From Deltaproteobacteria bacterium (lineage in GTDB: Bacteria > UBA10199 > JACPAL01 > JACOUP01): a stretch of DNA of 64,000 bases. The notes beneath the pieces were generated by a model that ran no database searches, was not told the DNA's origin, and was given only the letters and a program-made list of their open reading frames with translations. This document shows, piece by piece, positions 7,778-15,700 of this stretch (its first letter is position 1; every line of letters starts with the position of its first letter). A program made the translations under genes and the position numbers. The stretch covers positions 900,864 through 964,863 of the forward strand of contig JACOUP010000008.1 in NCBI GenBank assembly GCA_016177765.1, read 5' to 3'.

Positions 7778-8056
7778 ATGAAAAATCTCCCAGAAAATCC
7801 GTTGCCCGCCTTCTTACCTCAAACCATTTTAAGACTCCCCGTGGTCAAGTCCGCTAGTGGGCTCTCCCGATCTTCACTCTACGCTCGAATTACAGACGGC
7901 CTGTGGCCCAAGCCTGTGAGTTTAGGAGCGCGAGCCGTTGGTTGGCCCTCAAGCGAAGTCGCGGCGGTCAATGCCGCCCGCATTGCAGGAAAATCCAACG
8001 ATGAGGTCCGTCAGCTTGTTGCCAATCTGGAGGCCGCTCGAAAGTTCATTGGATGA
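7778..8056 (+). CDS. AlpA-family regulator / excisionase-like protein
   Basis: 92 residues with the AlpA layout: LRLPVVKSASGLSRSSLYARI, then LWPKPVSLGARAVGWPSSEVAAV and a short C-terminal helix. This is a winged-helix, MerR/excisionase-like DNA-binding domain. In P4-like elements AlpA proteins control integrase expression or help excision. It begins two bases after the DUF559-like gene. The family match is strong; the exact role in this element is inferred from the presence of a P4-type integrase. Confidence 0.85.
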   Translation: MKNLPENPLPAFLPQTILRLPVVKSASGLSRSSLYARITDGLWPKPVSLGARAVGWPSSEVAAVNAARIAGKSNDEVRQLVANLEAARKFIG

Positions 8057-8129
8057 AAGATTGACGAGGCGATAACTGGCAGATAATACAATGAACATAG
8101 GTGTTTACTTCATCGTTGCAATTTTAGTC

Positions 8130-8158
8130 TTTACATGAGTTACGTAATAACGTAACAT
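8130..8158 (+). promoter_or_regulatory. Promoter with embedded operator for the toxin-antitoxin pair
   Basis: TTTACA at 8130-8135, a 17-base spacer and TAACAT at 8153-8158 form a good sigma-70 promoter. The spacer holds a perfect dyad, GTTACGT-aata-ACGTAAC (8139-8156), so a bound antitoxin dimer would block polymerase. The toxin ATG at 8164 falls at the expected transcription start, so the message may be leaderless. Confidence 0.7.
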
Positions 8159-8163
8159 ACTTA

Positions 8164-8496
8164 ATGGACAAGTCGATTACATGGATGGGAGGTTCGAGGA
8201 GCAAGATTAGGAATTTCCACGTTCTGGCGCGGCAACAGGCAGGGTATCAGTTGCGCCGGGTTCAGCAGGGGTTGTTGCCGAGCGATTGGAAGCCGATGGC
8301 TGGCATTGGCCCCGGTGCAATGGAAATCAGGCTCCATGAGCCACATGAACACCGGGTGGTCACTGTGGTCAAGTTTGAGGGGACTGTTTACGTCCTCCAT
8401 GCCTTTGCAAAGAAGACCCGGAAGACGGATAAACGGGACGTGGAGGTTGCAAGGAAGGCGTATCGGGAGATTTTGAATCTTAGAAGAGGGAAATAG
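8164..8496 (+). CDS. HigB/RelE-superfamily toxin (Gp49-like)
   Basis: 110 residues of the phage-derived Gp49-like/HigB type: an N-terminal helical part, then GAMEIRLHEPHEHRVVTVVKF, VYVLHAFAKKTRKTDKRDVEVARKAYREIL. The Arg and Lys residues in the last strand and helix are typical of ribosome-dependent mRNA interferases. The toxin precedes its antitoxin by two bases, the inverted gene order typical of HigBA. It probably stabilises the element or acts in phage defence; activity on mRNA is inferred from the family. Confidence 0.85.
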   Translation: MDKSITWMGGSRSKIRNFHVLARQQAGYQLRRVQQGLLPSDWKPMAGIGPGAMEIRLHEPHEHRVVTVVKFEGTVYVLHAFAKKTRKTDKRDVEVARKAYREILNLRRGK

Positions 8497-8498
8497 CG

Positions 8499-8786
8499 AT
8501 GAAGGCTGAAAAAGGCTCCAAAAATGTTTTTAAGGACTTGGGATTTTCCGATGCGGAATCGGCCAATCTAGAGGCTCGTAGTGCGCTGATGATTCTTCTG
8601 GAAAGGGAGATTAAAAAACTCAACCTCTCTCAAGCAGAGGTCGCAAAGCGGCTTGGTGTCAAACCACCAAGGATCTCAGAATTGATGAAGGGGAAGCTAG
8701 GTAAGTTTAGTCTGGATCTCTTGGTCGTCTATCTTGCCCGGTTGGGAAAGGCGGTGGAGTTCAATATCACGAAAAAGGCGGCTTAA
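8499..8786 (+). CDS. HigA-type XRE antitoxin
   Basis: 95 residues. The helix-turn-helix NLSQAEVAKRLGVKPPRISELMKG follows an N-terminal part (VFKDLGFSDAESANLEARSAL) typical of the HTH_37 / HigA-2 antitoxins paired with Gp49-like toxins. It would neutralise the toxin and repress the pair through the dyad at 8139-8156. It starts two bases after the toxin stop, so the two are translated together. Confidence 0.9.
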   Translation: MKAEKGSKNVFKDLGFSDAESANLEARSALMILLEREIKKLNLSQAEVAKRLGVKPPRISELMKGKLGKFSLDLLVVYLARLGKAVEFNITKKAA

Positions 8787-8795
8787 CAGACAAGC

Positions 8796-8819
8796 ATGGG
8801 GGCAAGTTTGGGGGCAACT
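8796..8819 (+). repeat. Right terminal repeat / integrase arm-type site
   Basis: Direct copy, 22 of 24 bases, of the sequence at 121-144, again with two TGGGGGCA motifs 12 bases apart. It lies between the antitoxin gene and the att core at 8875, mirroring the left end. The stretch 8787-9102 has no gene and holds this site, the att core, a terminator and the fic upstream repeats. Confidence 0.6.
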
Positions 8820-8874
8820 GACTTGACGACTTAAGATGAAATCAAGTAATCACAAGAACTTAGGTGGCTAGGTC

Positions 8875-8892
8875 GATTCCCGCCGCCTCCAC
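8875..8892. other. Att core copy (internal junction)
   Basis: GATTCCCGCCGCCTCCAC, identical over 18 bases to 10201-10218, and its end matches the first bases of the window. It resembles the T-arm and acceptor end of tmRNA. It would be attR of the main element or the junction between two tandem elements. Confidence 0.6.
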
Positions 8893-8928
8893 AAAAAAAC
8901 GATTCCCCTTTTGGGGAGTCGTTTTTTT
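8893..8928. terminator. Strong rho-independent terminator after the att core
   Basis: A stem of about 16 bp plus one G-T pair (AAAAAAACGATTCCCC with GGGGAGTCGTTTTTTT) closes a TTTT loop. It begins immediately after the att core, the place where a native ssrA terminator would lie, and is effective in both directions. Confidence 0.85.
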
Positions 8929-9002
8929 ATTGGAAGGATGGGAATTGAACGGCGGTGAGCGCTGCCAGTGGCAGATAGACCACAGATGAAACCCTCCTGA
9001 AG

Positions 9003-9102
9003 TGCGGTGATGAGGAAGAATAATCAACGCAAATTATGCGGAGATTGTTATTGCCTTTTGCGGTGAATAAGGTCCATAATAACCGCAGAAAGTGCGGAGA
9101 TT
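9003..9102 (+). repeat. Duplicated 44-base regulatory unit upstream of fic
   Basis: Units 9003-9046 and 9059-9102 lie 56 bases apart. Each begins TGCGGTGA and ends CGCA-N5-TGCGGAGATT, a small dyad plus tail. The second unit runs into the fic start codon. Repeated dyads at one fixed spacing look like binding sites for a regulator. Confidence 0.6.
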
Positions 9103-10227
9103 ATGGCGACCTATATCCATGAGCTGAAGGCGTGGCCGAAGTTTCGTTGGAACCACGAACGGTTAGCCTCCAAGCTGGCCGCCGTACGACACCGGCAGGG
9201 ACGGTTCATTGGCCGAATGGAAGCGCTTGGCTTCAAGCTACGCGCGGAGGCCGCCTTGGAGACCCTGACTGAGGAGGTCATCAAGTCAGGCGAGATAGAA
9301 GGCGAGATCCTCAAGAAGGACCAGGTCCGCTCCTCAATAGCACGCCGGTTGGGACTGGATATCGGGGCACTGACGCCCGCCGACCGCAACGTGGAAGGGG
9401 TCGTCGAAATGATACTCGATGCCACTCAGAAATTCGCCGACCCGCTGACCACCGACCGATTGCTCGCATGGCACGCCTCCCTGTTTCCCACCGGGCGTAG
9501 CGGCATGACCAAGATCACGGTTGGGGCATGGCGTAAAGACAAGACCGGCCCGATGCAGGTTGTTTCCGGTCCGGTGGGCCGCGAACGGGTCCATTATGAG
9601 GCACCCGCTACGGGCCGCTTGTGCACGGAGATGAAGACATTTCTAAACTGGTTTAATAAAAAAGATGAACCCGACGATTTGGTTCTCAAGGCCGGTGTGG
9701 CTCACCTGTGGTTTGTCACTATCCACCCTTTCGACGACGGCAATGGTCGTATAGCACGTGCCATTGCTGACCTTACACTCGCACGCTCAGAGAACAGTGT
9801 ACAACGCTTCTACAGCATGTCGGCTGAGATCCGGGAGGAGCGAAAGGCCTATTATGACATTCTCGAAGCGACACAGAAGGGCAATCTCGACATCACGCCC
9901 TGGCTTGATTGGTTCTTAAGCTGTCTTGATCGCGCCTTTGACGGCGCGGAGACCATCCTGGCGGGTGTGATGAGAAAAGCGCGCTTTTGGGAAGAACAGG
10001 AGGGCCAATCCTTGAACGACCGGCAGCGCCTTGTCATCAACCGCCTACTCGATGGGCTTGAAGGCAAACTCACTTCGTCGAAATGGGCGAAGCTGGCCAA
10101 ATGCTCACAGGACACGGCATTGCGTGACATTGACGATCTCGTCACGCGGCATATCCTGGTCAAAGACCCCGCGCGCGGGCGTAGCACCAGCTATACTGTT
10201 GATTCCCGCCGCCTCCACCATTACTGA
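9103..10227 (+). CDS. Fic-domain protein (DUF4172-Fic), class II AMP-transferase
   Basis: 374 residues. The Fic motif HPFDDGNGRIAR (His208) carries every residue needed for transfer of AMP to a target hydroxyl. An inhibitory motif SGEIEG (Ser62, Glu66, Gly67) lies N-terminal to the Fic core, which makes it a class II, self-inhibited Fic protein. DUF4172 lies at the N terminus and a winged-helix-like part (RQRLVINRLLDGL to ALRDIDDLV) near the C terminus could bind the upstream repeats. The last residues, VDSRRLHHY, are encoded by the att-like sequence at 10201, so the natural C terminus may have been replaced on integration. Neighbouring DNA carries no other gene of the segment. Confidence 0.9.
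   Translation: MATYIHELKAWPKFRWNHERLASKLAAVRHRQGRFIGRMEALGFKLRAEAALETLTEEVIKSGEIEGEILKKDQVRSSIARRLGLDIGALTPADRNVEGVVEMILDATQKFADPLTTDRLLAWHASLFPTGRSGMTKITVGAWRKDKTGPMQVVSGPVGRERVHYEAPATGRLCTEMKTFLNWFNKKDEPDDLVLKAGVAHLWFVTIHPFDDGNGRIARAIADLTLARSENSVQRFYSMSAEIREERKAYYDILEATQKGNLDITPWLDWFLSCLDRAFDGAETILAGVMRKARFWEEQEGQSLNDRQRLVINRLLDGLEGKLTSSKWAKLAKCSQDTALRDIDDLVTRHILVKDPARGRSTSYTVDSRRLHHY
10201..10218. other. Att core copy at the right end of the island
   Basis: GATTCCCGCCGCCTCCAC followed by CA, giving a complete CCA end. It overlaps the last codons of fic. With the copies at 1 and 8875 it brackets two adjacent segments, as expected of tandem insertions at one site. Confidence 0.55.
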
Positions 10228-10274
10228 CCCGACCGAGGAGGCTCGAAAATATTATTTTACGGCCTTTACCGTTT

Positions 10275-10415
10275 TCAGAACTTGCCGGAGAACGGGAAGA
10301 ACAAGACGGTCCTTTTCCCGGTCAGCGGCCTCTTTGCTTTTAATAATTCTTTATGTTTGATGAGCTCCTTGAGGAAGACTGTTTCTTTATCGGTAAAAAT
10401 TAAATTTTTGGGCAC
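10275..10415 (-). CDS. Possible 46-residue protein downstream of a broken regulator
   Basis: A GTG at 10413-10415 with AAGGAGT eight bases upstream opens a short frame beginning PKNLIFTDKETVFLKELIKH and ending FFPFSGKF. Composition is protein-like and the frame overlaps the end of the regulator remnant at 10387. It could instead be the frameshifted tail of that gene. No family recognised. Confidence 0.3.
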   Translation of the reverse strand: MPKNLIFTDKETVFLKELIKHKELLKAKRPLTGKRTVLFFPFSGKF

Positions 10416-10632
10416 GTGTCAGACTCCTTCGTAAACGATCAATTGGTGGTTCCTGTAACAGAAGAAGGGTATGTCGGACATTATCAGGTTCCAGGTCCGG
10501 ATTCTGGTTCAAGACCTGTTGAAGCTGACGCATCAATCTCCTGGAATCTTTTCTCCTCACACCATCCTCTTCAAGAATTTGAGAGGGGCTCACCTCCAGG
10601 GCCGCGGCAAGGGCATGGACCGATCTTGGCAA
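10387..10632 (-). pseudogene. Truncated XRE-type regulator
   Basis: The frame encodes the second half of a Cro/CI-like domain, SVHALAAALEVSPSQILEEDG, with a C-terminal helical part (RLMRQLQQVLNQNPDLEP). The recognition-helix half expected upstream is missing: in frame, a stop occurs 15 codons before the only TTG start. It lies next to the island boundary, so loss of the 5' part by rearrangement is plausible. A short functional protein from TTG cannot be ruled out. Confidence 0.45.
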
Positions 10633-10700
10633 CAGACTGCCCTGCCGTGCCAGATAATAGTACTTTTGTCAAACCTTAACCCCTCCCACCGATGGTCAGG

Positions 10701-11285
10701 TTAAGGCAGGATCTTGCAGACGGTATCCGAAGAACAGCGGTAATCCACCGCGACAGTGGTGAAACCGTCCGTGTCGATTTGGGTCGGGGTGATTTTGTAA
10801 AACCGGTTGTACCCGGACCGAAGGTCCGCGGTACAAGGAGTCTCTTCCTCCCCCACAGAGGAATCGGCCCCTCTGAGAAAGACCTTGAGGGCAGACCCTG
10901 TTTCCACATCAATCGCCCCTCTTTCCGCTACGCGGGAGAGGGTATAACCGGTAAAACAGCCGCCGGTCTGGACGGTCTGTACCAGGATCACCCACTCTTT
11001 TGAAAAATCGACGCTACCGGTCAAATCGGGAAGCCCGTGATTTTGCACCTCCTCCGCCGTTTGGAGGACTGCCACCTTCACCCCGGACCCTGTGGCATCA
11101 GTAATGCTGATCTCCGTGTCTCCCAGGAAAAACTCTGATTCCAGCACAAAGGTTGCGGTGGCTACGGTCCCTCCGGCCAGCGCCTTTGTTTCCAGGATTT
11201 CGGCCTCGCTTAAGGTATCCCCCGAAGAAGAGGAACCACAGGCCGGAAAACCGGCAACGATCACGATAAAAAGTAATTTCTTCAT
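10701..11285 (-). CDS. Lipoprotein of unknown function
   Basis: 194 residues with a typical lipoprotein signal (KKLLFIVIVAGFPAC) and a Ser-rich linker after the lipidated Cys. The mature part is beta-rich with three further cysteines (VQTGGCFTGYTL, EETPCTADL, VDYRCSSDTVCKIL) that could pair. No family recognised. Its ATG overlaps the fumC stop by four bases (ATGA), so it is translated from the fumC message. Confidence 0.8.
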   Translation of the reverse strand: MKKLLFIVIVAGFPACGSSSSGDTLSEAEILETKALAGGTVATATFVLESEFFLGDTEISITDATGSGVKVAVLQTAEEVQNHGLPDLTGSVDFSKEWVILVQTVQTGGCFTGYTLSRVAERGAIDVETGSALKVFLRGADSSVGEEETPCTADLRSGYNRFYKITPTQIDTDGFTTVAVDYRCSSDTVCKILP

Positions 11286-12673
11286 TTCTGGGGGGTCAAC
11301 ATCCCTTTGGGATCAAGAAGTTTCTCAATCTCCGCCCTGGACAGCATTTTATTTTCCAGAAGAAGTTCACGAATCGTCCGGCCGGATTTGTACGCTTCTT
11401 TGGAAATGGCCGCCGCCTTGTCATAGCCGATAACTGGGACGAGTGAGGTGACCAGCGCAAGACTTTTTTCCACCAACTCTTCACAACGCTCCTTGTTGGC
11501 AGTCAACCCGGCGATGCATTTTTCGGCCAAAAGTTTGGAACCGTTGGCGAGCAGTGAGATCGATTCCAGCAGATTCACGGCGACGACCGGCATCATCACG
11601 TTCAATTCAAAATTGCCGTGCTGGGCGCCGAGGGTCACGACAGTGTCGTTGCCCATTACCTGGGCGGCGACCTGCATCGTCATCTCCGGGATCACCGGAT
11701 TGATCTTGCCCGGCATGATGGAGGAACCGGGTTGCAACTCCGGGAGATGGATCTCGTGGATCCCGCAACGGGGACCGGAGGCGAGCCACCGGAGGTCATT
11801 GGCAATCTTTAAGAGAGAGACCGCAACGGTTTTCAGGGCGCCGCTCGCAAAGACGCAGGCATCTTTGGCCGCCTGGGCCTCGAAGTGATTGGCCGCTTCT
11901 TTAAAGCCAAGCCCCGTTTTTTGTTTCAGACGTCCGGCGACCTTGCCGGCAAATTCCGGGTGGGTGTTGATCCCGGTGCCGACCGCAGTCCCACCGATCG
12001 CCAGCTCCAGCAACCCCTCGATCGCCTGCTCCACCCTATGGCTGTTTGATTTGATCTGCGCCGCATAACCGGAAAATTCCTGGCCGAGCGTAATCGGCGT
12101 CGCGTCTTGCAGGTGGGTCCGGCCGATCTTGATAATATCCTTAAATTCCTTGGCCTTCTTATCCAGTTCCTTTGCGAGGAGGGCCAGCGCCGGCAACAGT
12201 TCCTCCTGGAGACCGACAGCCGCCGCGACATGAATCGCGGTCGGGATCACATCGTTGGAGGACTGCCCCATATTGACATGATCGTTCGGGTGGACCGGAG
12301 ACTTTGTCCCTATTTTCCCGCCAAGATTTTTAATCGCCAGATTCGCAATCACCTCGTTCGCATTCATGTTGGTGGAGGTGCCGGAACCGGTTTGATAAAC
12401 GTCCAGGATAAAATGATCGTCATATTTCCCGGAGGCGACAGAGAGCGCCTCTGTGGCGATCGCATCGGCCAGTTTGGCCTCCAGTTTTTCAAGTTCTTTA
12501 TTGGCCTCGGCGGCGGCCCACTTGATGAGACCCAGCGCTTGGATGAAGCGGCGGGGAAAGCGTTTATGGCTCACCTGAAAATTCTCTACCGCCCGCTGGG
12601 TGGAGGCGCCGTAGAGTTTCTCCTCCGGGACCTTGACCGGCCCCATCGAGTCCGTTTCCATCCGGAATCCCAT
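11282..12673 (-). CDS. fumC: Class II fumarate hydratase
   Basis: Catalyses reversible hydration of fumarate to malate in the TCA cycle. The sequence starts MGFRMETDSMGPVKVPEEKLYGAST, the standard class II beginning, and carries the fumarase/aspartase signature GSSIMPGKINP. Other conserved blocks are GSGTSTNMNANEV, HPNDHVNMGQSSND and GRTHLQDATPITLGQEFSGY. About 463 residues is the normal length and no iron-sulfur cluster is needed. The frame extends 12 codons upstream to 12709, but the family start at 12673 is preferred. It overlaps the following lipoprotein gene. Confidence 0.96.
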   Translation of the reverse strand: MGFRMETDSMGPVKVPEEKLYGASTQRAVENFQVSHKRFPRRFIQALGLIKWAAAEANKELEKLEAKLADAIATEALSVASGKYDDHFILDVYQTGSGTSTNMNANEVIANLAIKNLGGKIGTKSPVHPNDHVNMGQSSNDVIPTAIHVAAAVGLQEELLPALALLAKELDKKAKEFKDIIKIGRTHLQDATPITLGQEFSGYAAQIKSNSHRVEQAIEGLLELAIGGTAVGTGINTHPEFAGKVAGRLKQKTGLGFKEAANHFEAQAAKDACVFASGALKTVAVSLLKIANDLRWLASGPRCGIHEIHLPELQPGSSIMPGKINPVIPEMTMQVAAQVMGNDTVVTLGAQHGNFELNVMMPVVAVNLLESISLLANGSKLLAEKCIAGLTANKERCEELVEKSLALVTSLVPVIGYDKAAAISKEAYKSGRTIRELLLENKMLSRAEIEKLLDPKGMLTPQK

Positions 12674-12745
12674 AAAAAAACCTCTAACGCAGGAGAGGCA
12701 GGAAATCAAGCAACTTCACCCCCTAGTCCGCGATAAGCCGCCACG

Positions 12746-15700
12746 ATGGGGACTTTCAACAGCCCTTGGCCCGTTTGCCACACCGATTCCCTCCGTCAGA
12801 TCTCCGTTTGTGAGGCACCAGAACTGGCCTCGCCAGAACTGGTCTCACCGGAGCTCTGTGAACCGTCTTTAACCGGTCTGCCGGATCCTGCGCCGGTACA
12901 AGACCGTTATCTCGCCCCCGTCGGGGACGATTTTCAGGAGACCGGGCCGGTTGGACTAGCCTCGCCAGAACCGGCCCCGGCCCAACCTTTTTTAATGCTG
13001 GCCCGTCTGGCCATCGGTTCCGGAGATCTCCCCCAGGCCTCGGTTTACTATGGACAGGCGGCCGAGCTCTTCGGTCTTGAGGGGGATCCGGAAAAGGCCC
13101 TCTTTTATTTCGACAAGGCGGTCCGGGTGCTTGAGGGGGTTCCGGGACAGGAACTGCATTATCACTACGCCCGCGCCGAGGCGGCCTTTTTCCGTGCCCT
13201 CTCCGAAGAACGAAAGGGGAATATCGTCCCTGCCAGGGACGAGGAGGCCAAGGCCTTTGAGGATTATCTCCATGTTGCCGATCTCGTGAGAAGCCAGGAA
13301 GAGATACTGCCGGAATCCCGGCGCGCTATTTCACACGAATTGGAGGCCAAACTTCGTTTCCTCGTGAACCGGCCGTTGGCGGAGGGACGGTTCGAAACGG
13401 CCGTTCTCTACCTCAGAATGTGGCAAGAGATCAACCCGACGCCGGAACGGGCCGGTCAGTTACTGCAGGTCTCTTTTCTCTCCGGGCGCCTGAATTATCG
13501 TCAGGAACTGGCGTCCGTTCAACGGGAACAAGGGGAAGTCGATCGCAAAATTGCGAGGGACAGTCGGGAACTGCAAAGCCTCTCTCCGGTGATTTTTACT
13601 GCGGACCTGGTTCCGGGGACCCAGGTGGCGCAAGAAATTCGGCGATGGCAACTTGAAACAGAATTGAAACGGCTCTATGGGCAGAGACGGGAACTGCTCG
13701 ATCGGTTCAACCGTTTGGAGAAAAAGGGGAAAGAACTGCGTCACGAGGTAAGGGAACTGGTTGCCCTGGCCTGGGGGGAGAGCCCTGTGGAAGGGTCCGA
13801 GGGGGATCTGGCCAGGGAACTGATGCTCGCCCGAACCTATGAGGTCATGGAAGAGAATGCCGAGGCGAACGCTATTCTCCGCCGTGTCCGGGAGTCCCTC
13901 TGGAGCCGCGATTCGGAGGAGGCACGGGGACAGGCGATCCTCCTCACCCATGAAATTGTGCTCAACAAGGGTGATTCACCCAAGGGTGCTTCACCCAAGG
14001 GAGAGGAACAGGAGGCGGGCCGCGAGCTGGAGGCCGCCTTCCAGATGATCCAGGGATTAGAGGACCCCGTTCAGAAAAAGATCCTCCTGGCCCAGAACCG
14101 GGTGGTGGCGGCGGCGCTCGATATGCGACGTCATCAGCCCGATTCAGCGGAGGCCAAGATAACGGCCCTTCTCCATTTCTACGAGGGGAACAAAAAAGGA
14201 GAGGAGTCGTTGGCCCTCAAAAAGGAGATGGCGATGGGGCTTCTGACCCTGACGGAATTGGCCGGTCAGGAGATGGTGATCGCCCTGCGGGATCATGACG
14301 ACAAACAAGCCTGGCAAAAGGCCTCGCAAAAGGCGCGCCGTTTTCTGGATACCCTGGAAGGGTGGTTTACTCAAGGGGAGTTTGCTGACCTCGCCGAGAT
14401 TGTCGCCCAGGCGCATCTGGTCTTTGGGGAATCCCTCTTTGAATCGGGAAAACCGGAGGAAGGGCTTGTCCATATCCGGGATCAGGTCCAGAAGCGGTAT
14501 GGGGAGACCCGCACCGCCCTCACCACGAGGGCCCCTTCCTTTTGGGCCTGGAGGGTGTCTGATGCCGAAGGCCAGCCGCTCCTGATCGGACCCAACGGCC
14601 AGATCAAAGAGGACTTTAATGCCGGGTCTGTCCGGGAATTGGCCAAAAATATCGTGGTTCATTCGGGACAAAACAGCCGGTGGCTTACGATGGGGTTGGT
14701 GACCGCCGGTTCAGGGCTCGTCCTTTGGGGATCGGGGGGGACGGCGGCGCCGGTGTACGTGATACTGGGAGGGATCGGGGGGCTGGCTGTCGACAAGGGG
14801 ATCTCTGTAGGCCGGCACTGGGACCAGACAAGCCAGGGGTGGAGGGCGGGGTTGTCACCCGCCTCGATGGACCGGGTTTATCACGAGTTTGTCGTCACCG
14901 GTGTCGAAGTAGGCTCCCTCTTTTTAGGGGGGACCGCCGGGATGGTGGTGGAGCAAAATATGATCTGGCTCGGCTCGCAGGCGGTTCGTGCCGCCGCAAA
15001 AACCCTTCCGGTCGGGGCGGCCCGCTATTTTGTCGGTCTGACACGCCTCGTGCCTCAAACGTCATGGGTTGGGACGGCGCTCGGGGCGAACGGCCAAATG
15101 ACATGGGGAGAATTGGCCCTGCGTGAAATGCTCGCCCGTCCGCTCAATGCGACTACAGTCCATGGTGTCGTTTCAGGGATTCAAGGGCGCTTCGCCCAAG
15201 GGGGAGATGACGCCTCGTTTTGGCAGGGGGCCTTTGAGACATGGATCTTTATCCGCTTCTTCGGGATGGGGCAGGATCTCAAGCTCTCTCGCCGGATTTT
15301 GCCCCGGTGGGAGGAGCCGGCTACCGGCGGCAGGATAAGAACGGCGGTCAATCGTCAGGCGGTCAAGGCGGAACAGTGGACCGTGGATGCGATGGTCGGC
15401 ACCGGCCTGCACACCGGCGTTCGGGCCTCTCTTGATCTGGTGGGCGGACCGGACCTGGAAGGGGGTATTGCCGATTCCCTCTGGTCGGGGACCTTCGGTT
15501 TTATCCCGATCCACCTGGGCAACAAGGCGGGAGGCCTTCTCCTGGGTTCGCTGGCGCCGCACCCGACACGGGGCTGGCTGAAGGACCTGGCCGGCGAGAG
15601 TTATCGCAATTGGCGCGGGGCGGAAAAAACCATCCGTGAAAAAGCGGGATTCAATACACCGGAACAACTCCTGCGTGAATTTGTGGCGGGGGAGGTCGCC

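Noticed and set aside
13460-13951. Long minus-strand frames opposite the giant gene
   Set aside because: They mirror the G+C-rich codon pattern of the plus-strand gene and have no ribosome sites or family motifs.
13967-14002. Tandem short repeats as a CRISPR array
   Set aside because: Units are 15 bases, directly adjacent with no spacers, and in frame within a gene.
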